Both the position numbers and the translations under genes were made by a program. A model generated the notes under the pieces. It was not told the DNA's origin. It was given only the letters and a program-made list of their open reading frames with translations, and did not search any database. Shown here piece after piece: positions 1-6,941 of a stretch of DNA of 10,646 nt. Every line of letters starts with the position of its first letter. The stretch's first letter is position 1. This DNA is from Desulfotignum sp. (GTDB lineage Bacteria > Desulfobacterota > Desulfobacteria > Desulfobacterales > Desulfobacteraceae). Where the stretch lies: the NCBI GenBank assembly GCA_021737445.1, contig JAIPDY010000101.1, positions 1-10,646 on the forward strand, in the 5' to 3' direction.

Positions 1-243
1 CCTGCCCGCAGTTTTCACCGTTTAGCGCAGCATGCCCTACTCCATGTCAAACGCGGCAGAGGGTGAGACCCACAGGGACCCCCCGGCACGGGTCCGGAAC
101 CTACAGGAACCCCAGAATGGTTATTTGCGTCAGCCCTGAAGAAACAACCTTGAGCATTCCATAAAAAAGAGATCTGTGTTACAATCATTTCCGCTGTTTA
201 CCCAATTGACATTAAACTTTTTTTGCAAGGAAACCATCAGACC
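1..243. other. Non-coding leader upstream of the malic enzyme gene
   Basis: I find no convincing gene here. The forward frames are closed by stops at 64-66 and 23-25, and the third is open only to 164 with a low-complexity Pro/Thr/Arg-rich translation and no recognisable start or motif. The first ~120 bases hold several short inverted repeats: CGTTT/AAACG (19-23 with 49-53), GGGT/ACCC (61-64 with 68-71) and GGACCC/GGGTCC (76-81 with 90-95). There is also a GGAACC direct repeat at 96-101 and 106-111. The block could be the 3' end of an upstream structured RNA or transcript, but I could not match it to a known RNA family. From about 140 to 243 the sequence turns AT-rich and looks like a promoter region. 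Confidence 0.5.
157..185 (+). promoter_or_regulatory. Candidate sigma-70 extended -10 promoter for the malic enzyme operon
   Basis: TACAAT at 180-185 matches the -10 consensus at five of six positions. It is preceded by TG at 177-178 with a one-base gap, which is the extended -10 arrangement. The best -35 at the usual 17-bp spacing is TTCCAT (157-162), which is weak, as is common for extended -10 promoters. The predicted start is about 192, leaving a ~50-base leader before the ATG at 244. This is a pattern match only. The TTGACA at 206-211 has no matching -10 and is too close to the gene. Confidence 0.35.
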
Positions 244-1968
244 ATGGAAATCAACCATTATGAATTTGAATACGGCGAATTTGGTGACACCTCCAACGTC
301 ACCATCAACCTCCGGGGATATGATATACTTCGCTACAACAACATCAGCAAAGGCACAGCCTTTACTATTGCCGAACGTATCAGGCTCAAGCTGAGCGGGT
401 TTCTGCCCCCCCGGGTCAAAACCCTGAAAGAGCAGGTCAAAACCAGCCTGGATATTGTGGCAAAAAAAGAGAACAACATTGAAAAATTTATCTATATCAG
501 AAGTCTTTATGACCGGAACGTGGTCCTGGCACACGCAGTCATCGCCAGTGACATCACCCAGTTTCTGCCCATCATCTACACCCCCACCGTGGGTCTGGCC
601 TGTCAGCAGTATTCCACCATGTTCAGGCGGGCCAACGGCATCCACCTGTTTTTCGACAACATCGATCATGCGGAAAAGATTCTGCAAAACTACAGCGACC
701 AGGACATCCGGGTGGCTGTGGTCACTGACAACCAGGGCATCCTGGGCATCGGAGATCAGGGGGCCGGCGGCATTCCCATCTGTCTTGGCAAACTGATGCT
801 CTACACCCAGGGAGCTGGCATCGCGCCCTGGCACTGCCTGCCTGTTTCCCTGGATGTGGGAACCGACAACCCGGATCTGATCAATGATCCCAACTACCTG
901 GGCTGGCGCCACAAACGTCTCAAGGGAGAGGATTATGACCGGTTTATTGAAAAATTTGTCATCGCCTTTAAAAAGGTGTTTCCCAAAGCCCTGTGCCAGT
1001 GGGAGGATTTTTCAAAACAGACCGCGTTTTCCGTGCGGGACAAATATCTGGACCGGGTGATCTCATTCAATGACGATATCCAGGGCACAGGATCAATAAC
1101 CCTGGCCGGGATCCTGGCAGCCATGAAATCAAAAAACGAGGCATTCACAGACCAGGTGTTTCTGATACACGGGGCCGGGGCCGGCGGGGTGGGGATTGCC
1201 GAACAGATCATGACCGAACTGGTGGAACAGGGCCTGGATGAAGCAGATGCAAAACAAAAAATTTTCACCCTGGATTCCAAAGGCGTGGTCACCACAAACC
1301 GGGACCTGGAACCCTACAAATGCAAATTTGCCAAAGACCCTGCCTTTTTGCCCTGGATCAGAACCCCTGAAGACAACACCCTGCGCAACGCCATCAAACA
1401 TGAAAAAGTAACAGTGCTTATCGGCACATCAGGCAGGCCCGGCTGCTTTACCAGAGAGATTGTCGCAGCAATGGCAGACAACACGGACCGGCCTGTGATC
1501 CTGCCGTTGAGCAATCCCACCACCAGCGCTGAAGCCCTTCCCCAGGACCTTTACGACTGGACGGGCGGCAAAGCGCTTGTGGCCACAGGCTCCCCTTTTG
1601 ACCCGGTATCCCATAACAACCGGACATACCGCATCGGCCAGATGAACAACGCCTTTGTTTTTCCAGGTGTGGGGCTGGGCATCATCGCCTCAGGAGCCAC
1701 CCGGGTCCTGCCGGTATTTTTCTCTGCAGCAGCCCATGCCGTGGCCCGGTTCATCAGTGACCAGGACCTGGCAGACGGCATTTTGTGCCCGCCGCTGGAC
1801 CGGCTGCGTGAAGTGTCCATTGCCGTGGCCAAAGAGGTGGGAGCAGAGGCTGTCAAAGCCGGGGTGACCGGTGACGGGTGTGCATTTTCCAGGTTCAGGC
1901 ACAACAATGACATAGAACGCCTCAACACCCTGATCGACCACATGATCTGGAACCCGGTGTATTTTTAA
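244..1968 (+). CDS. maeA: NAD-type malic enzyme (malate dehydrogenase, oxaloacetate-decarboxylating), MaeA/SfcA family
   Basis: Oxidatively decarboxylates malate to pyruvate and CO2 with NAD(P)+ in the cytoplasm. From the ATG at 244 the protein has 574 residues, close to E. coli MaeA and eukaryotic malic enzymes and longer than the ~430-residue small bacterial type. Visible family marks are the YTPTVG motif with catalytic Tyr112, GKL with catalytic Lys183, metal ligands Glu254 and Asp255 (WEDF) and Asp278 (FNDDIQGT), the Rossmann glycines from Gly310 (GAGAGGVG), Asp344 at the end of the second beta strand (favouring NAD over NADP), SNPT and ATGSPF. An in-frame TTG at 223 would add seven residues. 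I prefer ATG 244, which has AAGGA 12 bases upstream, although that spacing is long. It is the first gene of a tight operon, with only 2 bp before the AOR gene. In sulfate reducers the enzyme links C4 acids to pyruvate. No catalytic residue appears to be missing. Confidence 0.93.
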   Translation: MEINHYEFEYGEFGDTSNVTINLRGYDILRYNNISKGTAFTIAERIRLKLSGFLPPRVKTLKEQVKTSLDIVAKKENNIEKFIYIRSLYDRNVVLAHAVIASDITQFLPIIYTPTVGLACQQYSTMFRRANGIHLFFDNIDHAEKILQNYSDQDIRVAVVTDNQGILGIGDQGAGGIPICLGKLMLYTQGAGIAPWHCLPVSLDVGTDNPDLINDPNYLGWRHKRLKGEDYDRFIEKFVIAFKKVFPKALCQWEDFSKQTAFSVRDKYLDRVISFNDDIQGTGSITLAGILAAMKSKNEAFTDQVFLIHGAGAGGVGIAEQIMTELVEQGLDEADAKQKIFTLDSKGVVTTNRDLEPYKCKFAKDPAFLPWIRTPEDNTLRNAIKHEKVTVLIGTSGRPGCFTREIVAAMADNTDRPVILPLSNPTTSAEALPQDLYDWTGGKALVATGSPFDPVSHNNRTYRIGQMNNAFVFPGVGLGIIASGATRVLPVFFSAAAHAVARFISDQDLADGILCPPLDRLREVSIAVAKEVGAEAVKAGVTGDGCAFSRFRHNNDIERLNTLIDHMIWNPVYF

Positions 1969-1970
1969 AC

Positions 1971-3734
1971 ATGTATGGCTGGACCGGAAAGATCGCCTGG
2001 ATCGACCTGACCCGGCAGAAAACAAACACCCTGTCTCTGTCTCCTGACACCTATGCCAGATTTCTGGGGGGCAAAGGCATGGGCGGTTTTTTTCTGCGTC
2101 CCTGTGCCGAACTGGCCTGGGACCATCCGGACATGCCGGTGTGCCTGTTTACCGGTCCGCTCACCGCCACCATTGCCCCCACATCAGGACGCAGCCACAT
2201 GGTGTCTTTGTCCCCGTTGACCGGGCTGGTGGCAGATGCCTCCATGGGCGGAAAAATCGGGGTGCAGCTCAAGCGGGCCGGTTGGGACGGCCTGGTGATC
2301 ACCGGTAAAAGCAAGTGCCCTGTGGGCATTGAGATCCAGGACAGCAGGATCACCCTTATGCCGGCAGCACATTTGTGGGGACTGCCCACGAACATGGTCC
2401 ATGATGCCCTGTCACCGGGAAGGGCAGGCCTGGCCTGCATCGGTCCGGCCGGAGAAAACGGGGTCAGATTTGCCGCGGTTATTGTGGACCGGTACCATGC
2501 TGCCGGCCGCACCGGCCTGGGGCTGAACCTGGGGACAAAAAAAATCAAATATATCCGGGTATCAGGCACTGGCAGTACCCGGGTGAAAGATCCTGACCGG
2601 CTCAAACAGGCCAGGGCCGACATTTTTCGTCTGACTGCCGCCTCTCCTGCCCTCATGGGAAGGTTCGGGTTTTCCTGCATGGGAACCGGGGCCATGTATG
2701 ATCTCATGGACAACCGGTGCATGATGCCCACAGACAACTTTGCCGCCACCCGGTTTGCGTTTGCAGGCCAGCTCAACGCCCATGCCTATGCAAAAACCTA
2801 TGCCCCGAAAAAACACGGATGCAAAGGGTGCCATATCCTGTGCAAGAAAATCGCTGGCCAGCCATCTTCGGGCCCTGCCATGCCTGAGTTTGAGACCATG
2901 TCCCATTTCACAGCCCTGGTGGGGTGCCGGGACAAAGAGCTTGTGATGCGCGCCAACCAGCTGTGCAACAACCTTGGCATGGACACCATTTCTGCTGCAT
3001 CGGTTCTGGCCTGCTTCAGGGAGATCACAGGTACAAATTTCACCCCCCGGTCACTGCTCAACATGCTGGAAGAGATCGCCCTGGACCGGGGTGATGGCAA
3101 AGCCTTGAAAAACGGGGCCGCTGCCTGGGCACAATCCATGGGAACGCCCGGGGCTGCCATGGCGGTCAAGGGCCTGGATCTGCCTGCCTATGACCCCAGA
3201 GGGGCCTATGGCATGGCATTGGGGTTTGCCATGTCCACCAGAGGGGGATGCCATCTGCGGGCCTATCCCATCGCCCATGAAATTTTACGCAAACCCGTGG
3301 CCACAGACCGGTTTTCCTTTTCCGGCAAAGCCAGGATCATCAAAATCGCCGAGGATCTCAACGCTGTGGTGGATTCATTGACCGCCTGCAAATTCACCTT
3401 TTTTGCCGCCGGCCTAGAAGAATATGCCAGAGCAATTTCTGCTGTCACGGGCAAAGATTTCACTGCCCAGGACCTGTTGGCCACCGGAGAAAAAATTGTT
3501 TACAATGAACGGATTATCAACAGCTTGAACAAATTTGACGCAAGGCACGATGATCTGCCGGAGCGGTTTTTTAAACAGCCGGGCACCGGGTGTGACCAAT
3601 TTTCAGTGCCCCCCATTGACCGCACCGCTTTTCTGGCAGCCAGGCAGGCCTATTATGCGGTGCGGGAACTGACACAAACCGGCCTGCCTGTCCGGGAAAA
3701 GGCGGAGAAACTGGGGCTTGAATGGCATGGATGA
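1971..3734 (+). CDS. Aldehyde:ferredoxin oxidoreductase family protein (tungstopterin enzyme)
   Basis: Members oxidise aldehydes to carboxylic acids and pass electrons to ferredoxin, or run in reverse, using a bis-pterin tungsten cofactor and one [4Fe-4S] cluster in the cytoplasm. The 587-residue length fits the family. The N-terminal domain opens with the usual Gly-rich strand (LGGKGMGG, about 33-40), and the pterin-binding AAGRTGLG segment lies near 175. The cluster ligands are intact as CX2CX3C at Cys284/287/291 plus Cys473. The family Glu in the PEFET segment (Glu306/Glu308) and a His at 428 (GGCHLRAY) correspond to active-site residues of archaeal AOR. There is no signal peptide or twin-arginine motif. 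It starts 2 bp after malic enzyme and overlaps the aldolase-family gene, so it is translationally coupled to both. Substrate is unknown. The next gene suggests a short or phosphorylated sugar-derived aldehyde, which is inference. Benzoyl-CoA reductase BamB is a relative, but no BamC-I subunits are nearby. Confidence 0.9.
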   Translation: MYGWTGKIAWIDLTRQKTNTLSLSPDTYARFLGGKGMGGFFLRPCAELAWDHPDMPVCLFTGPLTATIAPTSGRSHMVSLSPLTGLVADASMGGKIGVQLKRAGWDGLVITGKSKCPVGIEIQDSRITLMPAAHLWGLPTNMVHDALSPGRAGLACIGPAGENGVRFAAVIVDRYHAAGRTGLGLNLGTKKIKYIRVSGTGSTRVKDPDRLKQARADIFRLTAASPALMGRFGFSCMGTGAMYDLMDNRCMMPTDNFAATRFAFAGQLNAHAYAKTYAPKKHGCKGCHILCKKIAGQPSSGPAMPEFETMSHFTALVGCRDKELVMRANQLCNNLGMDTISAASVLACFREITGTNFTPRSLLNMLEEIALDRGDGKALKNGAAAWAQSMGTPGAAMAVKGLDLPAYDPRGAYGMALGFAMSTRGGCHLRAYPIAHEILRKPVATDRFSFSGKARIIKIAEDLNAVVDSLTACKFTFFAAGLEEYARAISAVTGKDFTAQDLLATGEKIVYNERIINSLNKFDARHDDLPERFFKQPGTGCDQFSVPPIDRTAFLAARQAYYAVRELTQTGLPVREKAEKLGLEWHG

Positions 3735-5007
3735 CCTGTTGAAAAAATATGCAAAAAAACTTGTGGATGCAGGACTGGCAACTGCCAGAGGCCCGGGAGC
3801 GCCCTTGATGGGGGGACTGGACCAGGATCTGACATGGAACCGCAGCGCCCCTGAAATCCCGGTTCTCGAACAGGTGTTCTTGCAGCTGAATATAAATTCC
3901 CTGGCCTTTGTCAGGCCTGCCCCCCCCTATGACCGGATCATCGGGTTTCTGGCGGACCGGGCGTTGAAGGGCCCCGGCCGGACCCAGCATGAAGATGCTG
4001 GTTTTTCCCGGGGAAAGATCATGCCCCAGGACTGTGAAACCCGCACCTTTCTCCATGATCTGCCAGTGGTGGAATCATTTGATGCAAATACCGTCTGCCG
4101 GGCCCTGAAACAGAGGAAAACCGTGATTGTACAGGCAAAAGGCAAAAATGAAAACTTTCAGGGACCGGCCGTGATCGTGCCGGGCACGGTGAGCCCGGAA
4201 CAGGGGTTTGTGCATATCAGTTCAGTGTGCTTTGCCTGTTTTGTCAAATTTTTTTCAGATTATCTTTCTGAGCTGAAAAAAGGATGTGCTGACCGGGAAA
4301 TGGACCAGGTGTTTGACCAGGCACTCCCTTTTTTACAGACAGATACGCCCCAGACACCCCATCTGATGCCAGGTCCCTTTGCCGGCGAAAAACAGGTGAT
4401 TGCGGCCATGGACCAGGCCGGCCGGCAGATCGTGGCAGACGGTCTGGTGGACTCATATTTCGGCAACATCTCCTTTTGCACAAACAACACCCTGTACATC
4501 AGCCAGACCGGGGCACCCCTGGATGAACTGCCAGGCTGCATCGATCCCGTACCCCTGGACGGGTCATCTTCTGCGGGCATAACCGCATCCAGCGAGCTGT
4601 CCGCCCACCTGGAAACCATTGCCCGCACCGGGTGCCGGGCGATCCTCCACGGCCATCCCCGGTTCAGCGTGATCGGGTCCATGGACTGTGACCCGGAGAT
4701 CAAAGCTGCCTGCGCTTTCAACACCCGGTGCCATACCCACTGCCCGGTTCCCCGGGCCATCAAAACAACCCCCATTGTACCCGGAGAGGTGGGCACCGGT
4801 CAGTTCGGGCTGTGCCATACCCTGCCCCGGGCATTTGAAAAATCAGACACCGTGATTGTATACGGCCACGGCATCTTTGCCACGGGAAAAACCGATTTTA
4901 TAAAAGCGTTTTCAAACATGACAGCGGTTGAACATCTGTGCAAAATCCATTATATTGAACAGGTGCGGAAACTCAGAGATATCAACCATGGAAACAGAAC
5001 GTCATGA
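3727..5007 (+). CDS. Class II aldolase/adducin-family protein with an extra N-terminal domain
   Basis: Class II aldolase-fold proteins are zinc-dependent aldolases, epimerases or dehydratases acting on sugar phosphates or related hydroxy-aldehydes. The C-terminal ~220 residues carry the fold's marks: GNIS (246-249), an SSE phosphate/catalytic segment with Glu290, the HGH pair His308/His310 and the third zinc-ligand candidate His381 (YGHG). The N-terminal ~195 residues form a separate domain ending in a Gly-Thr-Val, Phe-rich helical segment that resembles the end of the C-terminal domain, so it may be a degenerate duplicate lacking the zinc histidines. The total of 426 residues is about twice a fuculose-phosphate aldolase. 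It overlaps the AOR stop by 8 bp from ATG 3727. A TTG at 3718 with GGAG ten bases upstream is a real alternative start, adding three residues. Its stop overlaps the next start as ATGA. It could supply the aldehyde oxidised by the AOR (inference). Confidence 0.8.
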   Translation: MDDLLKKYAKKLVDAGLATARGPGAPLMGGLDQDLTWNRSAPEIPVLEQVFLQLNINSLAFVRPAPPYDRIIGFLADRALKGPGRTQHEDAGFSRGKIMPQDCETRTFLHDLPVVESFDANTVCRALKQRKTVIVQAKGKNENFQGPAVIVPGTVSPEQGFVHISSVCFACFVKFFSDYLSELKKGCADREMDQVFDQALPFLQTDTPQTPHLMPGPFAGEKQVIAAMDQAGRQIVADGLVDSYFGNISFCTNNTLYISQTGAPLDELPGCIDPVPLDGSSSAGITASSELSAHLETIARTGCRAILHGHPRFSVIGSMDCDPEIKAACAFNTRCHTHCPVPRAIKTTPIVPGEVGTGQFGLCHTLPRAFEKSDTVIVYGHGIFATGKTDFIKAFSNMTAVEHLCKIHYIEQVRKLRDINHGNRTS

Positions 5008-6350
5008 TTGAGCAGAAAAAGATGTTCGGCCCCCTGACACCGGAAGCCACCCAGGTGATTTTAGAAAGCATTTCCGACGGGGTTTTTACCATTGATTACA
5101 ACTGGGAGATCACCTCTTTTAACCGGGCCGCTGAAGAGATCACCGGAATCTGCAGAAAAGAGGCGATCGGCCGCCACTGCTGGGAAGTATTCCGGTCCAA
5201 TATGTGCGAGTCGGAATGTGCCCTTAAAAAAACCATGGAAGAGGGCAGGCCCTATGTCTCCACATCCGCATATATCATCAACAGCAGCCGGAAAAAAATT
5301 CCCATTTCCGTGTCCACCTCGCTTCTCATTGACAAAAACAACGATGTGATCGGCGGGGTGGAGATCTTCAGGGATCATTCCCTTGTGGAGCAGCTGCGAA
5401 AAGAGTTGTCCGCCAGCTTCCAGGTGGAAGATATTGTCAGCAACAGCAATACCATGAAAAAAATTTTCAATATCCTGCCCCAGGTATCCCATTCTGACGC
5501 CACCGTGCTCATTGAAGGGGAAACCGGCACGGGCAAGGAACTGCTGGCCCGGGCGATCCACAACATGGGACCCCGGAAAAACAGACCGTTCATGGCCATC
5601 AACTGCGGTGCACTGCCTGACACCCTGCTGGAATCTGAACTGTTCGGGTATAAAAAAGGGGCGTTTACCCATGCCGCAAAGGATAAACCCGGCAAGTTCT
5701 CCCTGGCTGAGGGGGGCACTGTTTTTTTAGATGAGATCGGGGACACCAGCCCTGCTTTCCAGGTCAGTCTGCTCCGGGTACTGCAGGAACATGAATTTAC
5801 GCCCCTGGGCGGCCTTGAAAAAGAGAAAACCGATGTCCGGATCATTGCCGCCAGCAACAAGGATCTATCTGAACTGATGGCATCAGACCAGTTCAGGCAG
5901 GATCTGTATTACCGGATCAATGTGGTCAAACTGTTTCTGCCGCCTTTGCGCCGGCGCATGGAAGATGTGCCGCTGCTGGTGGAGCGGTTTATCTCCAAAA
6001 TGAACCTGCGCCAGGCCAAATTGATCCAGGGAATAGACCAGGCAGTGCTGGCTGTCCTCATGTCCCACTCTTTTCCAGGCAACATCCGGGAACTGGAAAA
6101 TATCATTGAGCATGCTTTTGTTCTATGCCAGGACGGCACCATCACCTGTGAACACCTGCCCGGTTTTCTGGCCGGAAAACCGGTATCACCCGGCGACACC
6201 AGGGCTGATCCCGTCAAAAACGCCCAGATCAACCTGATCGCCGATGCCCTTGCCAGAAACAACTATAACCGGAATGCGGCAGCCAAAGAGTTAGGGATAC
6301 ATAAAAGTACGCTGTTCCGGCGCATTAAAAAACTGGGGATTAAATTATAA
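5004..6350 (+). CDS. Sigma-54-dependent transcriptional activator (PAS - AAA+ - Fis HTH)
   Basis: A bacterial enhancer-binding protein of 448 residues that remodels sigma-54 RNA polymerase by ATP hydrolysis. Order: an N-terminal PAS sensor (about 14-130); AAA+ domain (about 147-375) with Walker A GETGTGK at 172-178, the sigma-54 contact loop at 219-224 and Walker B ending Asp243-Glu244; and a Fis-type helix-turn-helix at about 415-448. The loop reads GAFTHA instead of canonical GAFTGA. The PAS domain has four cysteines (Cys50, 59, 68, 72) clustered after the first helices, suggesting redox, metal or cluster sensing, although they could be structural. There is no receiver domain, so signalling is probably by ligand or redox state. 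Its start overlaps the aldolase-family stop (ATGA), placing it last in the operon it probably serves. A sigma-54 promoter lies about 150 bases downstream of its stop and is the obvious candidate target. Confidence 0.92.
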   Translation: MIEQKKMFGPLTPEATQVILESISDGVFTIDYNWEITSFNRAAEEITGICRKEAIGRHCWEVFRSNMCESECALKKTMEEGRPYVSTSAYIINSSRKKIPISVSTSLLIDKNNDVIGGVEIFRDHSLVEQLRKELSASFQVEDIVSNSNTMKKIFNILPQVSHSDATVLIEGETGTGKELLARAIHNMGPRKNRPFMAINCGALPDTLLESELFGYKKGAFTHAAKDKPGKFSLAEGGTVFLDEIGDTSPAFQVSLLRVLQEHEFTPLGGLEKEKTDVRIIAASNKDLSELMASDQFRQDLYYRINVVKLFLPPLRRRMEDVPLLVERFISKMNLRQAKLIQGIDQAVLAVLMSHSFPGNIRELENIIEHAFVLCQDGTITCEHLPGFLAGKPVSPGDTRADPVKNAQINLIADALARNNYNRNAAAKELGIHKSTLFRRIKKLGIKL

Positions 6351-6369
6351 ATGCAACTTTCATCATCTG

Positions 6370-6403
6370 ACAGGTCCTGATTTTGCGACCCTGTACCTTT
6401 TTT
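6370..6403 (+). terminator. Candidate rho-independent terminator after the activator gene
   Basis: ACAGGTC (6370-6376) can pair with GACCCTGT (6387-6394), giving seven base pairs with one bulged C and a ten-base loop. Three bases later comes a run of six T (6398-6403), then CTT. It begins 19 bases after the activator stop and separates that operon from the sigma-54 promoter downstream. The stem is short and only moderately GC-rich, so efficiency may be partial. Confidence 0.5.
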
Positions 6404-6432
6404 CTTACAGACAACCGCGGGTTGACAACCCC

Positions 6433-6471
6433 GGATATCCACGGGCAGGGCCTTGCCCGGCCGGGATATCC
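6433..6471. promoter_or_regulatory. Nested palindrome, candidate activator binding site (UAS)
   Basis: Two identical copies of the self-complementary octamer GGATATCC (6433-6440 and 6464-6471) flank an inner 6-bp inverted repeat CGGGCA/TGCCCG (6442-6447 and 6454-6459). The block lies about 55-93 bases upstream of the predicted sigma-54 transcription start, within the range used by enhancer-binding proteins. The two octamer centres are 31 bases apart, close to three helical turns, so two dimers could bind on one face. Which protein binds is inference. The Fis-HTH activator encoded immediately upstream is the leading candidate. Confidence 0.45.
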
Positions 6472-6539
6472 TGTTTTCTGTTTTCCATGCGATTCGGTCC
6501 GGCACAAGCCTTGCAAAGATCCAGAACAGCAGAAAACAG
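6471..6539. repeat. 10-bp perfect inverted repeat flanking the sigma-54 promoter
   Basis: CTGTTTTCTG at 6471-6480 is the exact reverse complement of CAGAAAACAG at 6530-6539. The repeat is centred at about 6505, almost exactly on the -24/-12 element (6501-6514). The left arm falls near -55 and the right arm near +4 to +13. It could be a two-site operator or a repression loop, or a chance result in a short stretch rich in CTGTTTT. As an RNA hairpin it would lie mostly upstream of the predicted start, so a DNA role is more plausible. Confidence 0.4.
6500..6515 (+). promoter_or_regulatory. Sigma-54 (-24/-12) promoter for the NifX-like/zupT/kinase genes
   Basis: The sequence GGCAC (6501-6505), five bases, then TTGCA (6511-6515) matches the sigma-54 consensus TGGCAC-N5-TTGCA at nearly every position. 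The GG and GC dinucleotides start 12 bases apart, the spacing this sigma factor requires. Predicted transcription start is about 6526, giving a ~43-base leader that contains the GGAGGAG ribosome site. The neighbouring gene encodes a sigma-54 activator, which strengthens the call. A second, poorer match overlaps the inner palindrome (6443-6456), with correct GG/GC spacing but a bad CAC segment. Confidence 0.65.
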
Positions 6540-6557
6540 CACAACAACCTGTCACAT

Positions 6558-6564
6558 GGAGGAG
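6558..6564 (+). promoter_or_regulatory. Ribosome binding site that sets a GTG start
   Basis: GGAGGAG ends four bases before GTG 6569. No ATG lies in frame near this site, and the upstream in-frame extension to 6383 has no ribosome site and an atypical translation. The site therefore fixes the start of the small NifX-like gene. Confidence 0.75.
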
Positions 6565-6568
6565 CTTT

Positions 6569-6913
6569 GTGAAACTGGCTGTTACCGTCTGGGGAAACCG
6601 GATCTCTCCGGTATTTGATGCGGCCCGAACCCTGCTGGTGGCGGAGATTGAAAACAAAAAAATCTCCCGGCAGTTTTATACCTCTTTTGATCCGCAATCC
6701 CCTGCTGACATGGTCAATGTCTTGAAAAAAAACCAGGTGAACCTCCTGGTGTGCGGTGCCATTTCAAATACCTTTGCAGATCTTATCGCCGATCACGACA
6801 TTCAGCTTATCTCTTTTGTCACCGGCAATACCCGGCAGTTTCTGGACAGCTTTGCCGGATCAAGGACCGTAAAAAAAATACATATGATGCCTGGATTCAA
6901 CCACCGCCGCTGA
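6569..6913 (+). CDS. Small NifX/NafY-type (dinitrogenase iron-molybdenum cofactor domain) protein
   Basis: The 114-residue product looks like a single Nif-Co domain of the NifX/NafY/NifB-C-terminal superfamily, which binds iron-sulfur or molybdenum-iron cofactor precursors. The typical features are an opening strand (KLAVTVWGNRISPVFD) followed by a strand listing 'values' (LLVAEIE), a central VNLLVCGAISN strand-turn, and a late GN-Q-L segment. One cysteine (in VCGA) is the only obvious metal-ligand candidate. Stand-alone members are common in anaerobes with no nitrogenase and are usually of unknown function. It is the first gene after the sigma-54 promoter, starts with GTG, and is 28 bp upstream of the ZIP transporter gene, so a metal-related role is plausible. 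No nitrogenase genes are visible in the window. Confidence 0.72.
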   Translation: MKLAVTVWGNRISPVFDAARTLLVAEIENKKISRQFYTSFDPQSPADMVNVLKKNQVNLLVCGAISNTFADLIADHDIQLISFVTGNTRQFLDSFAGSRTVKKIHMMPGFNHRR

Positions 6914-6941
6914 CCCCAATTTTCAAAGGAGATTTGCTGCC

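Noticed and set aside
206..211. TTGACA as a -35 box before malic enzyme
   Set aside because: No -10 lies 16-18 bp downstream, and the start would fall at or inside the coding region.
130..912. 260-residue open frame on the - strand inside the malic enzyme gene
   Set aside because: It is antisense to a gene with an intact catalytic set, has no ribosome site, and its translation has no recognisable motif. It is a codon-bias shadow.
2051..2776. 241-residue open frame on the - strand inside the AOR gene
   Set aside because: The composition is Pro/Arg/Ser-rich with no domain pattern, and the overlapping + strand gene is unmistakable.
6422..6427. TTGACA as a -35 box in the 6351-6568 region
   Set aside because: The position for the -10 is GC-rich (inner palindrome) with no resemblance to TATAAT.
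6383..6568. N-terminal extension of the NifX-like gene
   Set aside because: The in-frame extension covers the palindrome and the sigma-54 promoter, has no ribosome site or ATG/GTG in a good context, and reads unlike the family, whereas GTG 6569 has GGAGGAG at the right place.
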